Below are positions 7,934 to 16,814 of a DNA stretch of 64,000 nt, in pieces. How positions within the stretch are numbered: position 1 is the first letter of the stretch; every line of letters begins with the position of its first letter. A model generated the notes under the pieces. It made no database searches. It saw only the letters and a program-made list of their open reading frames with translations, and was not told the origin of the DNA. A program made the translations under genes and the position numbers. Source of the stretch: Pseudomonadota bacterium (lineage in GTDB: Bacteria; Pseudomonadota; Gammaproteobacteria; Burkholderiales; Burkholderiaceae_C); NCBI GenBank assembly GCA_020161065.1, contig JAIUPH010000018.1, forward strand, positions 248,001 to 312,000, given 5' to 3'.

Positions 7934-9238
7934 ATGTCCACCGAACCCCAGAACCCGCCTGCCGAGGCCGTCCAGGCCGCTGAAGCCGCTGAAGCCGCGG
8001 CGGCTGCCGAACCGGCTGCGCCGGCTGCACCGGTTGCACCGGCTGCACCGGCTGCACCGGCCGCACCGGCCGCACTGGCCGAATCAGCTGCGCCCGCCGA
8101 CGCGGCGGCAGCGCCCGCCGAGGCCGAAGCCGCGCCCGCCGCGGCAGCCGCCGTGCCGGCCGAAGCCCCGGCGCCGGCGCCCGCCGCCGAAGCGCCAGCC
8201 GCAGCATCGGCCCAAGGCCGCCCGGCCGGCCGCGCGCCGGTCGACATCGAAGCCTGTGCCAACGAGTTGAGAACCCGCTTCCCGGCGCTGTTCGGCGGGC
8301 CGGTCAAGCCGATCAAGCTGCGCATCCAGACGGACATCCAGCAGCGCGCGCCGGGCGTCTTCACGCGCCAGGCGCTGTCGGCCTTTCTGCGCCGCTACAC
8401 CGGCGGCAGCGCCTACCTGGTGGCGCTGGGCCAGGCCACGCAGCGCTTCGACCTCGACGGCCAGCCGGCCGGCGAGATCAGCGCCGAGCACCACGAGGCC
8501 GCCGCGCAGGAGCTGGCCCGCCGCCGCGCGCTGCGGCGCGAGCGCGAGCAGGCGATGCGCCAGGCCCAGCGCCCGCGCCCGGCGCCGCCGGCGGGCGTGG
8601 GGCCGCAGTCATCAGCTAACCCGTCATCTGAACGGCCTGCGGGCGGTGACCGGCCGCAGCGGCCTGATCGCCCACAGCGCCCACAGCGCCCGCAGCGCCC
8701 CGATCAGCCCAACCGTGCCGATCGCCCAGGACGTCCCGGCCACCCGGGTGGTTCCGGTGGTCCGGATCGCCGCGATCGCCCGGCGGGTCCCGATCGCCCA
8801 CCGCGCGCCCAGCGCCCGCAGGATCCGCGCCCCGAGCACCACGAGCGCCCCGAGCGACCCGAGCGCGCCGACGCGCAACGTCCGCCGAGGCCACCCGGCC
8901 CGCCACCGGCGGCCGCCGCGCCACGCCCCGCGCCGCCGCCCGCCAGCCCCGAGGACAGCGCCCGCCGCGAGCGCGCGCAACTGCTGCGCGCCTTCGACGG
9001 CAGCCCGCTGACCAAGGCCAATTTCTGCGCGCTGAAAGGCATGACGGTCGAGGCGCTCGACGCCGCGCTGGCGCAGGCCCGCCAGGAAGCCGCCGCCTGG
9101 GCCGCGGCGCATCCGCCGGCCAGGCCAGCGGAACGGGCACCCGCACGTGCACCGGACCGTGCAGCGGACCGCGCACCGGACCGCGCACCGGCCGGCGCAC
9201 GCGTCCAGCAGCCGCATCAGCCCAGGCGGCCGCGATGA
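7934..9238 (+). CDS. ProQ/FinO-domain RNA chaperone with long low-complexity arms
   Basis: 434-residue protein, much longer than E. coli ProQ (232). Residues 1 to about 105 are almost only Ala, Pro and Glu, built on 9-bp GCTGCACCG-like repeats near 8020-8080. The FinO/ProQ domain follows (about 105-205): ACANELRTRFPALFGG, KPIKLRIQTDIQQRAPG, FLRRYTGGSAYLVALGQ, FDLDGQPAGEI. A disordered RPQRP/DRP-rich linker comes next, then a short helical module SARRERAQLLRAFDGS (about 350-395) and an arginine-rich AERAPARAPDRA tail. ProQ proteins bind structured 3' ends and sRNAs. ATG 7934 is used; an in-frame ATG at 7898 exists. The last four bases overlap the dehydrogenase start. Confidence 0.86.
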   Translation: MSTEPQNPPAEAVQAAEAAEAAAAAEPAAPAAPVAPAAPAAPAAPAALAESAAPADAAAAPAEAEAAPAAAAAVPAEAPAPAPAAEAPAAASAQGRPAGRAPVDIEACANELRTRFPALFGGPVKPIKLRIQTDIQQRAPGVFTRQALSAFLRRYTGGSAYLVALGQATQRFDLDGQPAGEISAEHHEAAAQELARRRALRREREQAMRQAQRPRPAPPAGVGPQSSANPSSERPAGGDRPQRPDRPQRPQRPQRPDQPNRADRPGRPGHPGGSGGPDRRDRPAGPDRPPRAQRPQDPRPEHHERPERPERADAQRPPRPPGPPPAAAAPRPAPPPASPEDSARRERAQLLRAFDGSPLTKANFCALKGMTVEALDAALAQARQEAAAWAAAHPPARPAERAPARAPDRAADRAPDRAPAGARVQQPHQPRRPR

Positions 9239-10299
9239 GCAGCGCCGCCGCGCCGGTGATCATCCACGCCGAACCGCTCGGCCGCTTCGTGCAGGCCGTG
9301 GTCGCCGCCGGCGGCTCGGCCGCGGCCGAGGCCGAGGCCGTGGCGCACAACCTCGTCGAGGCCAACCTGACGGGGCACGACTCGCACGGCGTGGGCATGC
9401 TGCCGCGCTATGTCGACAACCTGCTGGCCGGCGGCCTGGTCGCCAACCAGCGCCTGCGCGTCGTTGCCGAGCAGGGCAGCCTGCTGACGCTGGACGGCCA
9501 GGCCGGCTACGGCCAGGTGATGGGCCGGCGTGCGATGGAGCGCGGCATCGCGCTGGCGCGCACGCACGGCGTCGCGGTGGTCGGGCTGGCCAACAGCCAC
9601 CACCTCGGCCGCATCGGCGCCTGGGCCGAGCAATGCCTGGCCGCCGGGCTGGTGTCGATCCACTTCGTCAACGTGATCAGCGAGCCCATCGTCGCACCTT
9701 TCGGCGGCAGCGACGGCCGCTTCGTCACCAACCCGATGTGCGTGGGCATCCCGATCGAAGGCCGCGAGCCGCTGGTGCTGGACTTCGCGACCAGCCGCGT
9801 CGCGATGGGCAAGGTGCGCGTCGCCCACAACAAGGGCGAGGCGCTGGCGCCGGGCATCCTGATCGACGAGCAGGGCCGGCCCAGCACCGACCCCGGCGTG
9901 ATGTTCCGCGACCCGCACGGCGCGCTGCTGCCCCTCGGCGAGCACAAGGGCTACGGCCTGGCCGTGGCCTGCGAGATCCTGGCCGGCGCGCTGGCCGGCG
10001 GCAGCACGCTGCACCACGCCAAGCCCTCGCCCGACAGCATCATCAACAACATGCTGAGCCTCATCGTCGACCCGGCGCGGCTGGGCACCGCGGCGCGGCT
10101 GGCGAGCGAAGCGCGCGCCTTTGCCGATTGGGTGACCGCCTCGCCGCCGGCACCGGGCCAGCGCGTGCTGCTGCCCGGCGACCCCGAACGCGCTTGGCGC
10201 CGGCAGCGGCAGGCCGACGGCATCCCCATCGACGCCACCACCTGGGCGCAGCTGGGCGCGGCGGCGGCCAAGCTCGGCGTCAGCGCGCCGGCCGCTTGA
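9235..10299 (+). CDS. Malate/L-lactate dehydrogenase family oxidoreductase (Ldh2/YbiC type)
   Basis: NAD(P)-dependent 2-hydroxyacid dehydrogenase of the Ldh2 family, 354 residues, standard length. Family hallmarks: NLTGHDSHGVGMLPRYV (catalytic HDSHG, about residues 42-58), GYGQVMGRRAM, the GLANSHHLGRIG loop, TNPMCVGIP, DFATSRVAMGKVRVA and GEHKGYGLAVACEIL. E. coli YbiC (HcxB) and ureidoglycolate dehydrogenase are relatives, so the substrate could be malate, lactate or another hydroxycarboxylate. ATG overlaps the ProQ-like stop (ATGA), so the two are translated together, although no functional link is known. It converges with the PEP-CTERM gene, 15 bases apart. Confidence 0.9.
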   Translation: MSSAAAPVIIHAEPLGRFVQAVVAAGGSAAAEAEAVAHNLVEANLTGHDSHGVGMLPRYVDNLLAGGLVANQRLRVVAEQGSLLTLDGQAGYGQVMGRRAMERGIALARTHGVAVVGLANSHHLGRIGAWAEQCLAAGLVSIHFVNVISEPIVAPFGGSDGRFVTNPMCVGIPIEGREPLVLDFATSRVAMGKVRVAHNKGEALAPGILIDEQGRPSTDPGVMFRDPHGALLPLGEHKGYGLAVACEILAGALAGGSTLHHAKPSPDSIINNMLSLIVDPARLGTAARLASEARAFADWVTASPPAPGQRVLLPGDPERAWRRQRQADGIPIDATTWAQLGAAAAKLGVSAPAA

Positions 10300-10314
10300 A
10301 CGCGGCCGTTTTGA

Positions 10315-10914
10315 TCAGGCGCCGCGGCGGCGGCGGTTGATGGCCGCCAAACCGATCAGGCCCAGGCCCAGCAGCGCCGGCACGCCGGGCAGCGGCACGG
10401 CGCTGGCGGCGGGTCCGTATTCGATGATGTAGGGCTGCGCATAGTCGGGGAACGACGGCAGGCCGATGTCGTTCCACAGCCCGGAGGCGACGAAGTTGAT
10501 GACGACGTCGTCCTCGCCGTCGCTGCAGCAATTGTTGGGTTCGCCGCTGCCCCAGTTGGTGAAGCTGAACGGCTGGCCGGCTTCGGGACCGTTCTGCCAG
10601 ACGAAGTCGCCTTCGACGGCGCGGTCGTTGCCGCCCAGCCAGGCCTCGGCCGAGAAGTTGCCGGCGATGAAGGCCTGTTCGCCGGCCGAGGTCACGGTGG
10701 CCATGTAGCCGGCCTGCCCCAGGTGGCTGCGGGTGGGGGCGTCGGCAAAGGCCTGGTCCCAGGTCATGCCGCCGCCGGTCGGCAGGTAGACGATGTCGTA
10801 CCAGTGGCCATTGCCACCGGAAGCGACGGTCCACTGCACCGGGGCCGCCTGGCTGGCCAGTGCGGCCGTCAGGGCCGCCGCGAGCGCGACCGATTTCCAC
10901 AACGTTCGAGCCAT
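10315..10914 (-). CDS. PEP-CTERM-type exported protein with C-type-lectin-like fold
   Basis: 199-residue secreted protein. ATG 10914 follows GGAGGAG by 4 bases. Signal peptide MARTLWKSVALAAALTAALASQAA. The body matches a C-type-lectin-like domain: GYMATVTSAGEQAFI, WLGGNDRAVEGDFVWQNG, FTNWGSGEPNN, EDDVVINF and GLWNDIG, the usual W-G-EPNN-WND series that forms the ligand site. The tail VPLPGVPALLGLGLIGLAAINRRRR is a sorting signal of the PEP-CTERM group (VPLP variant): motif, hydrophobic helix and Arg cluster. Such proteins are cut by an exosortase, none of which is in this window. Probably surface or extracellular-matrix associated. Confidence 0.85.
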   Translation of the reverse strand: MARTLWKSVALAAALTAALASQAAPVQWTVASGGNGHWYDIVYLPTGGGMTWDQAFADAPTRSHLGQAGYMATVTSAGEQAFIAGNFSAEAWLGGNDRAVEGDFVWQNGPEAGQPFSFTNWGSGEPNNCCSDGEDDVVINFVASGLWNDIGLPSFPDYAQPYIIEYGPAASAVPLPGVPALLGLGLIGLAAINRRRRGA

Positions 10915-11050
10915 GTCACTCCTCCGTCCCGTCGATGTCTTCGAGCGACGACGCCGCAAGCAAGCGCCGGGCCGGCGGCGACTGGCCGAGCCATTTCAAG
11001 GCTCTGGCCTCGTCCGCCGAAGTTTCCGGGTAGGCGCTGTCAAGCGGGCC

Positions 11051-11069
11051 GACGCCGCCTCGCGGCGTC
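11051..11069 (-). terminator. Terminator-like hairpin overlapping DUF3592 stop
   Basis: Perfect 8-bp stem GACGCCGC-ctc-GCGGCGTC. Its distal arm contains the DUF3592 stop codon. No T-run follows on the minus strand, so intrinsic termination is uncertain. Confidence 0.4.
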
Positions 11070-12252
11070 AAGTGAGGTCACGCGGTGCCGCTGTGCCCAT
11101 CGCCGCGCGCAGGTGCTCGCTCACGGCGCGCAGCCCCTGCGGCGCCGGGAGCGCTGGCGACAGGTCGAGCCGCCGGCCATCGGTGGTGGCGACGTACAGC
11201 GCGCGGTGCTCGACGGTGGGTCCGCCGCTGGTGCTTTGGGTGTAGACCAGCCGGTCGGCCAGGCGCTGGACCTCGGCGCGCGACAGCTGCCACTCGCGGC
11301 GGAGCAACCACGATCCGCGCGACACGTGCAGCGAGCCCTGGCGCACTTGCCAGGTCCAGCGGCTGCTCAGGCCGTGAACGGCCAGCAGCAGGCCCAGCGT
11401 GACGGCCAGCGCCGTGAGCCAGCGGGCGCCGCCCGCGTCGTCCGCCAGGGCGGCCAGCAGCCCCATCAGCGCCAGCACGCCGGCCAGCATGCCCAGCAGC
11501 AGCAGCCAGGTGCGCCGGAAGCGCAGCACGCCGCCGCCGTCGAGCCGGCCCGTCACCGAACGCGGCCAGACCGCCGGCCCCTGCGTTTCCGAAGCCGCAG
11601 CACCCGCAGCACCCGCGGCGGCCTGCCGCGGCGGCGATGCTGACGACGGCCGGGCCGACGACAGCCGCGGCCGCATGGTCGCGCGCCCCAGCAAGGCCCG
11701 GAAGAAGACGAAGGCCGCGCCGACGCCGACGGCGGTGAAGAAGATCGCGAACGGCAGCCGGAAGGCCAGCATGCCCCAGCGCAGCCGGCGCTCCAGCACC
11801 GCGCGCTGCGGCCGCTGCGGGTCGACCCAGGCGGCCACCGGCTGTTCGCGCGACCGGGCGTCGCTCAGCCGGTGATGCCAGTCTTCGTGCCAGGTGCCGA
11901 CGTTGTCGGCACCGCCCCAGTGGTCCAGGCCGACGCGCGTGGACTCGTAGTCGCGGCCGCCGTAGCGGTAGGCATAACGCGCATTCAAAACGTACATGCG
12001 GCTGCCCTTGCTGCCGCGCCGCTCTTCGATGCCGACGTCGATGACCTGGGCGCTGACCGGTTGCCAGTCGCGCACCACCCAGGCCATGCGCAGGTTGTCG
12101 AGGATCGGGATCAGGCCGAAAAAGAGGCCGCCGGCGCCGAAGCCCAGCATGAACACGCCGCTGAACAGCATCACCACGAGGCGGGCACCCCAGCCCAGGC
12201 GGGCCGCAGCGCCCGCCTTGCGCGTGCCGGCGCCGCCGCCCGTCTTGCTCAC
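11068..12252 (-). CDS. DUF3592-domain membrane protein
   Basis: 394-residue inner-membrane protein from GTG 12252, which overlaps the MFS stop (GTGA). Helix 1 lies at about 20-45 (LVVMLFSGVFMLGFGAGGLF). A soluble DUF3592 domain follows: AQVIDVGIEERRG, YVLNARYAYRYGGRDYES and AAWVDPQRPQRAVLE. Helix 2 comes next (AFRLPFAIFFTAVGVGAAFVF), then a low-complexity Ser/Ala linker and two further helices (LLLLGMLAGVLALMGLLA, LTALAVTLGLLLAVHGLS). The C-terminal soluble part (QGSLHVSRGSWLLRREWQLSR) resembles a PH-like fold. The function of the family is unknown. It is the last gene of a three-gene overlapping set. Confidence 0.82.
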   Translation of the reverse strand: MSKTGGGAGTRKAGAAARLGWGARLVVMLFSGVFMLGFGAGGLFFGLIPILDNLRMAWVVRDWQPVSAQVIDVGIEERRGSKGSRMYVLNARYAYRYGGRDYESTRVGLDHWGGADNVGTWHEDWHHRLSDARSREQPVAAWVDPQRPQRAVLERRLRWGMLAFRLPFAIFFTAVGVGAAFVFFRALLGRATMRPRLSSARPSSASPPRQAAAGAAGAAASETQGPAVWPRSVTGRLDGGGVLRFRRTWLLLLGMLAGVLALMGLLAALADDAGGARWLTALAVTLGLLLAVHGLSSRWTWQVRQGSLHVSRGSWLLRREWQLSRAEVQRLADRLVYTQSTSGGPTVEHRALYVATTDGRRLDLSPALPAPQGLRAVSEHLRAAMGTAAPRDLT

Positions 12253-13493
12253 GCCGGTTGCGCCGCGCGCAGCCGCAGCCCGCCCACGCGGCGCAGCAGG
12301 AACAGCGTGACCGAGAGGTTGATCAGGTTCCAGACGATGCCGTTGACGAAGGCCGCCTGGTAGCTGCCGGTGAGGTCGAACACCTTGCCCGACATCCAGC
12401 CGCCGAGCGCCATGCCGAACAGCGTGAACATCAGCACCGTGCCGACGCGCGCGCCGGCCTCGGCCGGCGGGAAATGCTCGCGCACGATGATCGCGTAGCT
12501 GGGCACGATGCCGCCCTGGAACAGCCCGAACAGCGCCGAGATCACGTACAGCGAGACCAGCCCGTCGAACGGCAGGAACAGCAGCAGCGCCACGCCCTGC
12601 AGGAAGCTGCCGAGCAGCAGCGTGCGCAAGCCGCCGATGCGGTCGCAGATGAGCCCCGAGACGACGCGGCTGACGATGCCGGCGGCCAGCATCAGGCTCA
12701 GCATCTCGGCGCCGCGGGCGGCACCGTAGCCGAGGTCGCCGCAGTAGGCGACGATGTGCACCTGCGGCATCGACATCGCCACGCAGCACGCGGTGCCGGC
12801 CAGGCACAGCAGCGCCTGCGCCTGGCCCATGCTCAGGCCGAAAGGCCGCGTCGATGGCTGCGCGCCGCGCAGCGCAGCGGCCGGCGGCGGCACCGTGGCG
12901 GCCGGCGGCCGCGGCCGCATCGCCTGCGCCAGCAGCGGCAGCGTCAGCGCGCAGAAGATGCCCAATCCCACGTAGGTGGCGCGCCAGCCGTGCTGGGCCA
13001 CGAAGTGCTGCACGATGGGCGGCCACAGCGCCCCCGCCACGTAGTTGCCGCTGGCGCAGATGGCCACCGCGATGCCGCGCCGGCACACGAACCACAGCGA
13101 GGTGTCGGCCACCAGCGGCGCGAAGGTGGCCGCCGAGCCGAAGAAGCCCAGCAGCAGCCCGTGCCACAAGCTGAAGGCGCCGATGCTGCCCGAAGCGCCG
13201 GCAGCGATGAAGCCGCTGCCCAGCCCGGCGGCGCCGATGAGCAGCGGGCGCACGACGCCGTGGCGGTCGGCCAGGCGGCCCATCCAGATGCCGCCGAGGC
13301 CGAAGCCGATCATCATCGCGGTGTAGGGCATCGAGGCGTCGGCGCGCGCCACGCCGAACTCGGCCTGCACCGCCGGCAGCACGACGGCGATGACGTACAT
13401 CGCGCCCGAGCCGATGGTCATCATCGCCAGCGTGACCATCAGCCGCAGCCACGCGTAGCGCGAATCGGGAAGATGCTGGGCGGCCGCCGTCAT
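12249..13493 (-). CDS. MFS transporter
   Basis: Twelve-helix major facilitator, 414 residues. Motif A is in the loop after helix 2: GLGGIWMGRLADRHGVVRPLLIG (about 63-85). A charged-poor Pro/Ala central loop (about 195-215) and a second motif-A-like segment SRVVSGLICDRIGGLRTLLLG (about 275-295) follow. The helix-1 text MVTLAMMTIGSGAMYVIAVVLPAVQAEFGV resembles oxalate/formate-antiporter-like (OFA) or monocarboxylate MFS carriers, so an organic acid is a fair guess. It is coupled to genes on both sides: ATGA with the EamA gene upstream, GTGA with DUF3592 downstream. Confidence 0.9.
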   Translation of the reverse strand: MTAAAQHLPDSRYAWLRLMVTLAMMTIGSGAMYVIAVVLPAVQAEFGVARADASMPYTAMMIGFGLGGIWMGRLADRHGVVRPLLIGAAGLGSGFIAAGASGSIGAFSLWHGLLLGFFGSAATFAPLVADTSLWFVCRRGIAVAICASGNYVAGALWPPIVQHFVAQHGWRATYVGLGIFCALTLPLLAQAMRPRPPAATVPPPAAALRGAQPSTRPFGLSMGQAQALLCLAGTACCVAMSMPQVHIVAYCGDLGYGAARGAEMLSLMLAAGIVSRVVSGLICDRIGGLRTLLLGSFLQGVALLLFLPFDGLVSLYVISALFGLFQGGIVPSYAIIVREHFPPAEAGARVGTVLMFTLFGMALGGWMSGKVFDLTGSYQAAFVNGIVWNLINLSVTLFLLRRVGGLRLRAAQPA

Positions 13494-14443
13494 GGCTCAT
13501 TGTCCATGCGCGACAGCGCGCGCGACTCGCGCCGCGCCAGCCACAGCGTGGCCAGGCTGATCAGCGCGCCGCCCAGCAGCGTGCTGGCGCTCGGCCAATC
13601 GGCGAACAGCAGCAGCCCCAGCAGCGACGCCCAGACGAGGTCGAGGAACTTCACCGACTGCGTGGCCGAGATGTCGGCGTGGCGGTACGAGCGCGTCAGG
13701 CAGTAGTGCCCCAGCGAGCCCAGCAGCCCGCACAGCGCGAAGCCGGCCCACTGCGCCGCCGTCGGCGGCAGCCACACCGGCGCCGCCAGCGGCACGCTGA
13801 ACAGCATGACCGTCAGCGCCTGCCAGAAGACGATGACCTCGGTGGACTCCACCCGCGTCAGCGCCTTGGTCAGCAGGTACGAGGCGGCGAACACCGGCGC
13901 CGAGGCCAGCATCAGCAGATGCCACCAGCCGCCGCTGCCCGAGAACGTGGGCCCCAGCACCACCAGCATGCCGGCGAAGCCGATGCCGGTGGCGGCCCAG
14001 CGCTCCCAGCGCATCGGCTCGCCGAGGAACAGCCAGGCGCCGATCATGATGAAGATCGGACCGGTGAAGCCGATGGCCGTCATGTCGGCCAGCGGGATGC
14101 GCGGCAGCGCCATGAACCACATCACCAGGCCCACGGTGTGCACGGCGCCGCGCAGGAACTGGCCGCCGATGCGCTGCGGCCGGTAGGCGCGCCAGCCGAA
14201 GCGCCACAGCAGCGGCAGCATCACCGCGACGCCGAACAGATAACGCAGGAACTGCGCCTGCATCGGGTGCAGGTGCTGGGTGAGCGCGCGCGCGATGCCG
14301 TTGACGCCGCTGAAGAACAGGCCGGCGCCGATGCTCCACAACAGCGCCCGCGTGACCGGGCTGAGGTGCGCGGTGCGCGCGTGCACCGCCTGCTGGATGC
14401 GCCGCGCCAGCGGCCACGGGCTGGGAGGAACCTGCGCTGACAT
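13490..14443 (-). CDS. EamA/DMT-family transporter
   Basis: Drug/metabolite-transporter superfamily permease, 317 residues from ATG 14443 (MSAQVPPSP). Two EamA repeats of five helices each are visible. The first covers about 45-180 with GVNGIARALTQHLHPMQAQFLRYLFG and the helix-4 text IPLADMTAIGFTGPIFIMIGAWLFLGE. The second covers about 190-310 with YRHADISATQSVKFLDLVWASLLGLLLFADWP. That ADI/ADM...F..P....  pattern is the family hallmark, found once in each half. These carriers usually export amino acids or metabolites. It heads the EamA-MFS-DUF3592 run. No signal peptide or regulator is adjacent. Confidence 0.9.
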   Translation of the reverse strand: MSAQVPPSPWPLARRIQQAVHARTAHLSPVTRALLWSIGAGLFFSGVNGIARALTQHLHPMQAQFLRYLFGVAVMLPLLWRFGWRAYRPQRIGGQFLRGAVHTVGLVMWFMALPRIPLADMTAIGFTGPIFIMIGAWLFLGEPMRWERWAATGIGFAGMLVVLGPTFSGSGGWWHLLMLASAPVFAASYLLTKALTRVESTEVIVFWQALTVMLFSVPLAAPVWLPPTAAQWAGFALCGLLGSLGHYCLTRSYRHADISATQSVKFLDLVWASLLGLLLFADWPSASTLLGGALISLATLWLARRESRALSRMDNEP

Positions 14444-14636
14444 GCCGCTTGACGATAGCACCGGCCCCGCGCCTGGCCGCCGCACGCGCCGCACCGCGCG
14501 CCACGGGCCTGGGCGGACGCAGACAAAGCCAGCGCATGCTCGCGGCCCGGGCTTCCGGACCGGGCCACGAGCACGGCCGCCTTGCTGCGCCCGCCCAGGC
14601 CCGCGGGCGACGCGTGGGCCAGGGGGGGCTGATGGT

Positions 14637-14672
14637 CCGGTGGGCCGGTGGACCGGTGGGCCGGCCGGCCGC
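14637..14672. repeat. Short GC tandem repeat after beta-propeller gene
   Basis: Three to four 9-bp units of the type CCGGTGGGC/CCGGTGGAC lie directly after the stop of the beta-propeller gene. The remaining 14444-14636 gap, between this gene's end and the EamA start, has no gene I can support. Confidence 0.45.
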
Positions 14673-16736
14673 TCACCAGTCCAGCGTCTGCAAGCCGTCG
14701 TCCTGCAACACGAACAGTTGCTCGCCCAGCGGCAGGCTGCGCACCGCGCCGATGTCGGCCCAGCCGCTGCCCAGTTCCACCACGGGTCTCTCGCTCAGGC
14801 GGCGCGTCGCGCGGTCGACCTCATAACGTCGCACCTGCTGCTGCGGCAACGAGGCGCCTTCGGTCACCAGCAGCATCGGCAAGGCGATGCGCACGCCGCC
14901 GGCCACCGCCTGCAGGCCGATGCCTTGCGCGCTGCTGTCCAGCGCCGTCAGGCTGCCGGCGCCGCCATGCGTGCGGCTGTCCAGCAGCCGCGGCTGCGCG
15001 GCGTCCTGCACGTCGAACAACGCCAGCTTGACGCCCAGCACGCGGCCGTCGGCGCTGGCGTCGCGGCCCACGCCGAACAGCAGGCCGCCGTCCAGCGGGT
15101 ACAGCCAGTCGGAGAAGCCGCTCACTTGCAACTCGCCGCCGACCCGCGGGTCGGCCGGGTCCGACAGGTCCAGCACGTACAGCGGGTCGGTGCGGCGGAA
15201 GGTGACGACGTAGGCCCGCTCGCCCGCGAAGCGCACGCCGTAGACCTGCTCGCCGGCCTTGCCGATGGCCGCCGGCCGCTGCGCGCTGGGCAGCGTGGCC
15301 AGCGGCTGCAGGCTGGCGTCGCTGGCGCCGCTGGTGCGCTCGCGCAGCACGGTCAGCGTGGCGGGCGATGCGGCGAGCGTGGCCGCGTCGTCGACGCTGG
15401 CCCAGCCCTCGCTGCCGGTGAAGCTGAGCACGCGCAGGTCGCCGTTGTGCTCGCTCAGGCGATAGGGCCGGCGCGCCGGGTCCCAGCCCAGGTGGCCGCC
15501 GACGCTGCCGCTGGCGCGGTAGGCGATGGCGCTGCCGTCGACGCCGAGCTTGTGCAGATCGGTGCGCGCCGTGGGCGCGAAGCGCAGGCGGCCGTCGCTC
15601 AGGGTCTGCACCTCGTCGCGCGTGGTGGCCAGGTAGAGGCTGCCGCCGGCGGCCAGGTAGATGGCCTCGGTGCCGCCGGCGAAGCAGCGGCTGCTGCGCG
15701 GCCAGGCCGGCGCGCCGAGGTCGATGGCCGTCACCGTGGTCAGCACCACCTGCTGCGAGGCGTTGGCGGTCTGCAGCCAGCAGTCGGTCTCGGCGACCAG
15801 CGGCACCGCCTCGCCGTCGTTGATGCTGATGCGCGGCAGCACCTCGGCCAGGGTCAGGCGCTGCAAGGCCTCGGCGCGCGCGGCGGCGCTGGCCGTCGGC
15901 GCCAGCTGGTCGTAGGCCAGCGCCGGCGTGTGCGAGGCCACCACGTAGAGCATGCGGCCGATCTGCCGCGCGCCGACGAGGCGGCCGTCGATGCTGATGC
16001 GATCGGGCTTGGGCAGCGCCGCCGGCTGGCTGGCGTCGAGCAATTGCAGATGGACCTTGGGCGCCACCGGCACGTAAGGCAGCAGCGTCGTCAGGCAGGC
16101 CGAGCCCGGCGGGCACGGCGAGCCGACGACGTTGGCATTGCTCTCGGCCACCACCGCCACGCGCGCCAGCCCATCGGCGAGCAGCAGGCCGCGGGTGGCG
16201 GTCCAGGCCGCGTCGCCGTTGACCAGCGTGGCGCTGCCGGCGGCTTGCGCGCGGCCGGCGGCGTCGCGGCGGTAGAGGTCCAATCGCGCGAAAGGCTGGC
16301 CGGCCGCGGCGCCGGCCATGGCGTGCAGCGCGTAGAAGCGCGTGCCGTCGGTCTTCAGCAGGTCGGCCTCGTCGACGCCGGCTTCCTGCACCACCGAGCC
16401 CGAGTTCGACACCACCGTGCCGCTGGCCGAGACCGCGCTGCTCAGCCACGCCGGGCCGGCCGACAGCACGAAGCCGCTGTTGTTGCCGGTGTTCGCGGCA
16501 TTGCCAACGCTGCCCAAGGGCCCGCGCGCTTGCAGCCGCGTCTTCACGTAGCCGAGCAACTCGCCGCTGCGCGCCGGGGCCAGCGCGGCGTCATTGCGCG
16601 CAGCCGGCGGCTCGGCCGCTGTCGTGGTGCCGCCGCCGCCACCGCAGCCGCCCAGCAGGGCGAGCAGCGCGGCCGCGAACGGCCGCTGCAACGGCAGCCG
16701 CCAGCGGAGCTTCGGACGGGACGGGAGCGGGAACAT
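14673..16736 (-). CDS. Secreted beta-propeller-domain lipoprotein
   Basis: 687-residue protein from ATG 16736. N-terminal signal RPFAAALLALLGGC ends in a lipobox followed by a Gly run. The body fits the family described as beta-propeller domain-containing protein (Pfam Beta_propel type): SVVQEAGVDEADLLKTDGTRFYAL near residue 95, a series of repeated VYGVRFAGERAYVVTFRRTDPLYVLDLSDP blades and the closing VLQDDGLQTLDW. The sequence VDEADLLKTDG is the most characteristic element. The role is unknown; it is presumably surface-exposed or periplasmic. It has its own strong sigma70-like promoter (16770-16798) and stands alone. Confidence 0.88.
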   Translation of the reverse strand: MFPLPSRPKLRWRLPLQRPFAAALLALLGGCGGGGGTTTAAEPPAARNDAALAPARSGELLGYVKTRLQARGPLGSVGNAANTGNNSGFVLSAGPAWLSSAVSASGTVVSNSGSVVQEAGVDEADLLKTDGTRFYALHAMAGAAAGQPFARLDLYRRDAAGRAQAAGSATLVNGDAAWTATRGLLLADGLARVAVVAESNANVVGSPCPPGSACLTTLLPYVPVAPKVHLQLLDASQPAALPKPDRISIDGRLVGARQIGRMLYVVASHTPALAYDQLAPTASAAARAEALQRLTLAEVLPRISINDGEAVPLVAETDCWLQTANASQQVVLTTVTAIDLGAPAWPRSSRCFAGGTEAIYLAAGGSLYLATTRDEVQTLSDGRLRFAPTARTDLHKLGVDGSAIAYRASGSVGGHLGWDPARRPYRLSEHNGDLRVLSFTGSEGWASVDDAATLAASPATLTVLRERTSGASDASLQPLATLPSAQRPAAIGKAGEQVYGVRFAGERAYVVTFRRTDPLYVLDLSDPADPRVGGELQVSGFSDWLYPLDGGLLFGVGRDASADGRVLGVKLALFDVQDAAQPRLLDSRTHGGAGSLTALDSSAQGIGLQAVAGGVRIALPMLLVTEGASLPQQQVRRYEVDRATRRLSERPVVELGSGWADIGAVRSLPLGEQLFVLQDDGLQTLDW

Positions 16737-16769
16737 CGCGGCGCTTGTCGGATTCGGTTCGATCGTGGG

Positions 16770-16798
16770 ACAATATTCCACGTTCTCTGAACTGTCAA
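16770..16798 (-). promoter_or_regulatory. Sigma70-like promoter of beta-propeller lipoprotein gene
   Basis: On the minus strand TTGACA (16793-16798), a 17-base spacer and TATTGT (16770-16775). The -35 is perfect and the -10 matches 4 of 6. The expected transcription start is near 16763, giving about a 27-base leader to ATG 16736. Confidence 0.62.
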
Positions 16799-16814
16799 CG
16801 CCCGGGAGTCGAGC

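Noticed and set aside
8640-8880. Cys-free RPQRP repeat region considered as a minisatellite or CRISPR-like array
   Set aside because: The repeats are irregular, in frame, and encode the Pro/Arg linker of the ProQ-like protein.
14444-14672. Gap between EamA and beta-propeller genes as a hidden small gene or ncRNA
   Set aside because: Only a short GC tandem repeat is seen; no ribosome site with a plausible frame, and no promoter-terminator pair.
14280-16790. Long plus-strand frame opposite the beta-propeller gene (over 800 codons)
   Set aside because: Low-complexity Arg/Gln/Ala text without structure; the minus-strand frame has a lipobox, a promoter and a recognised domain.
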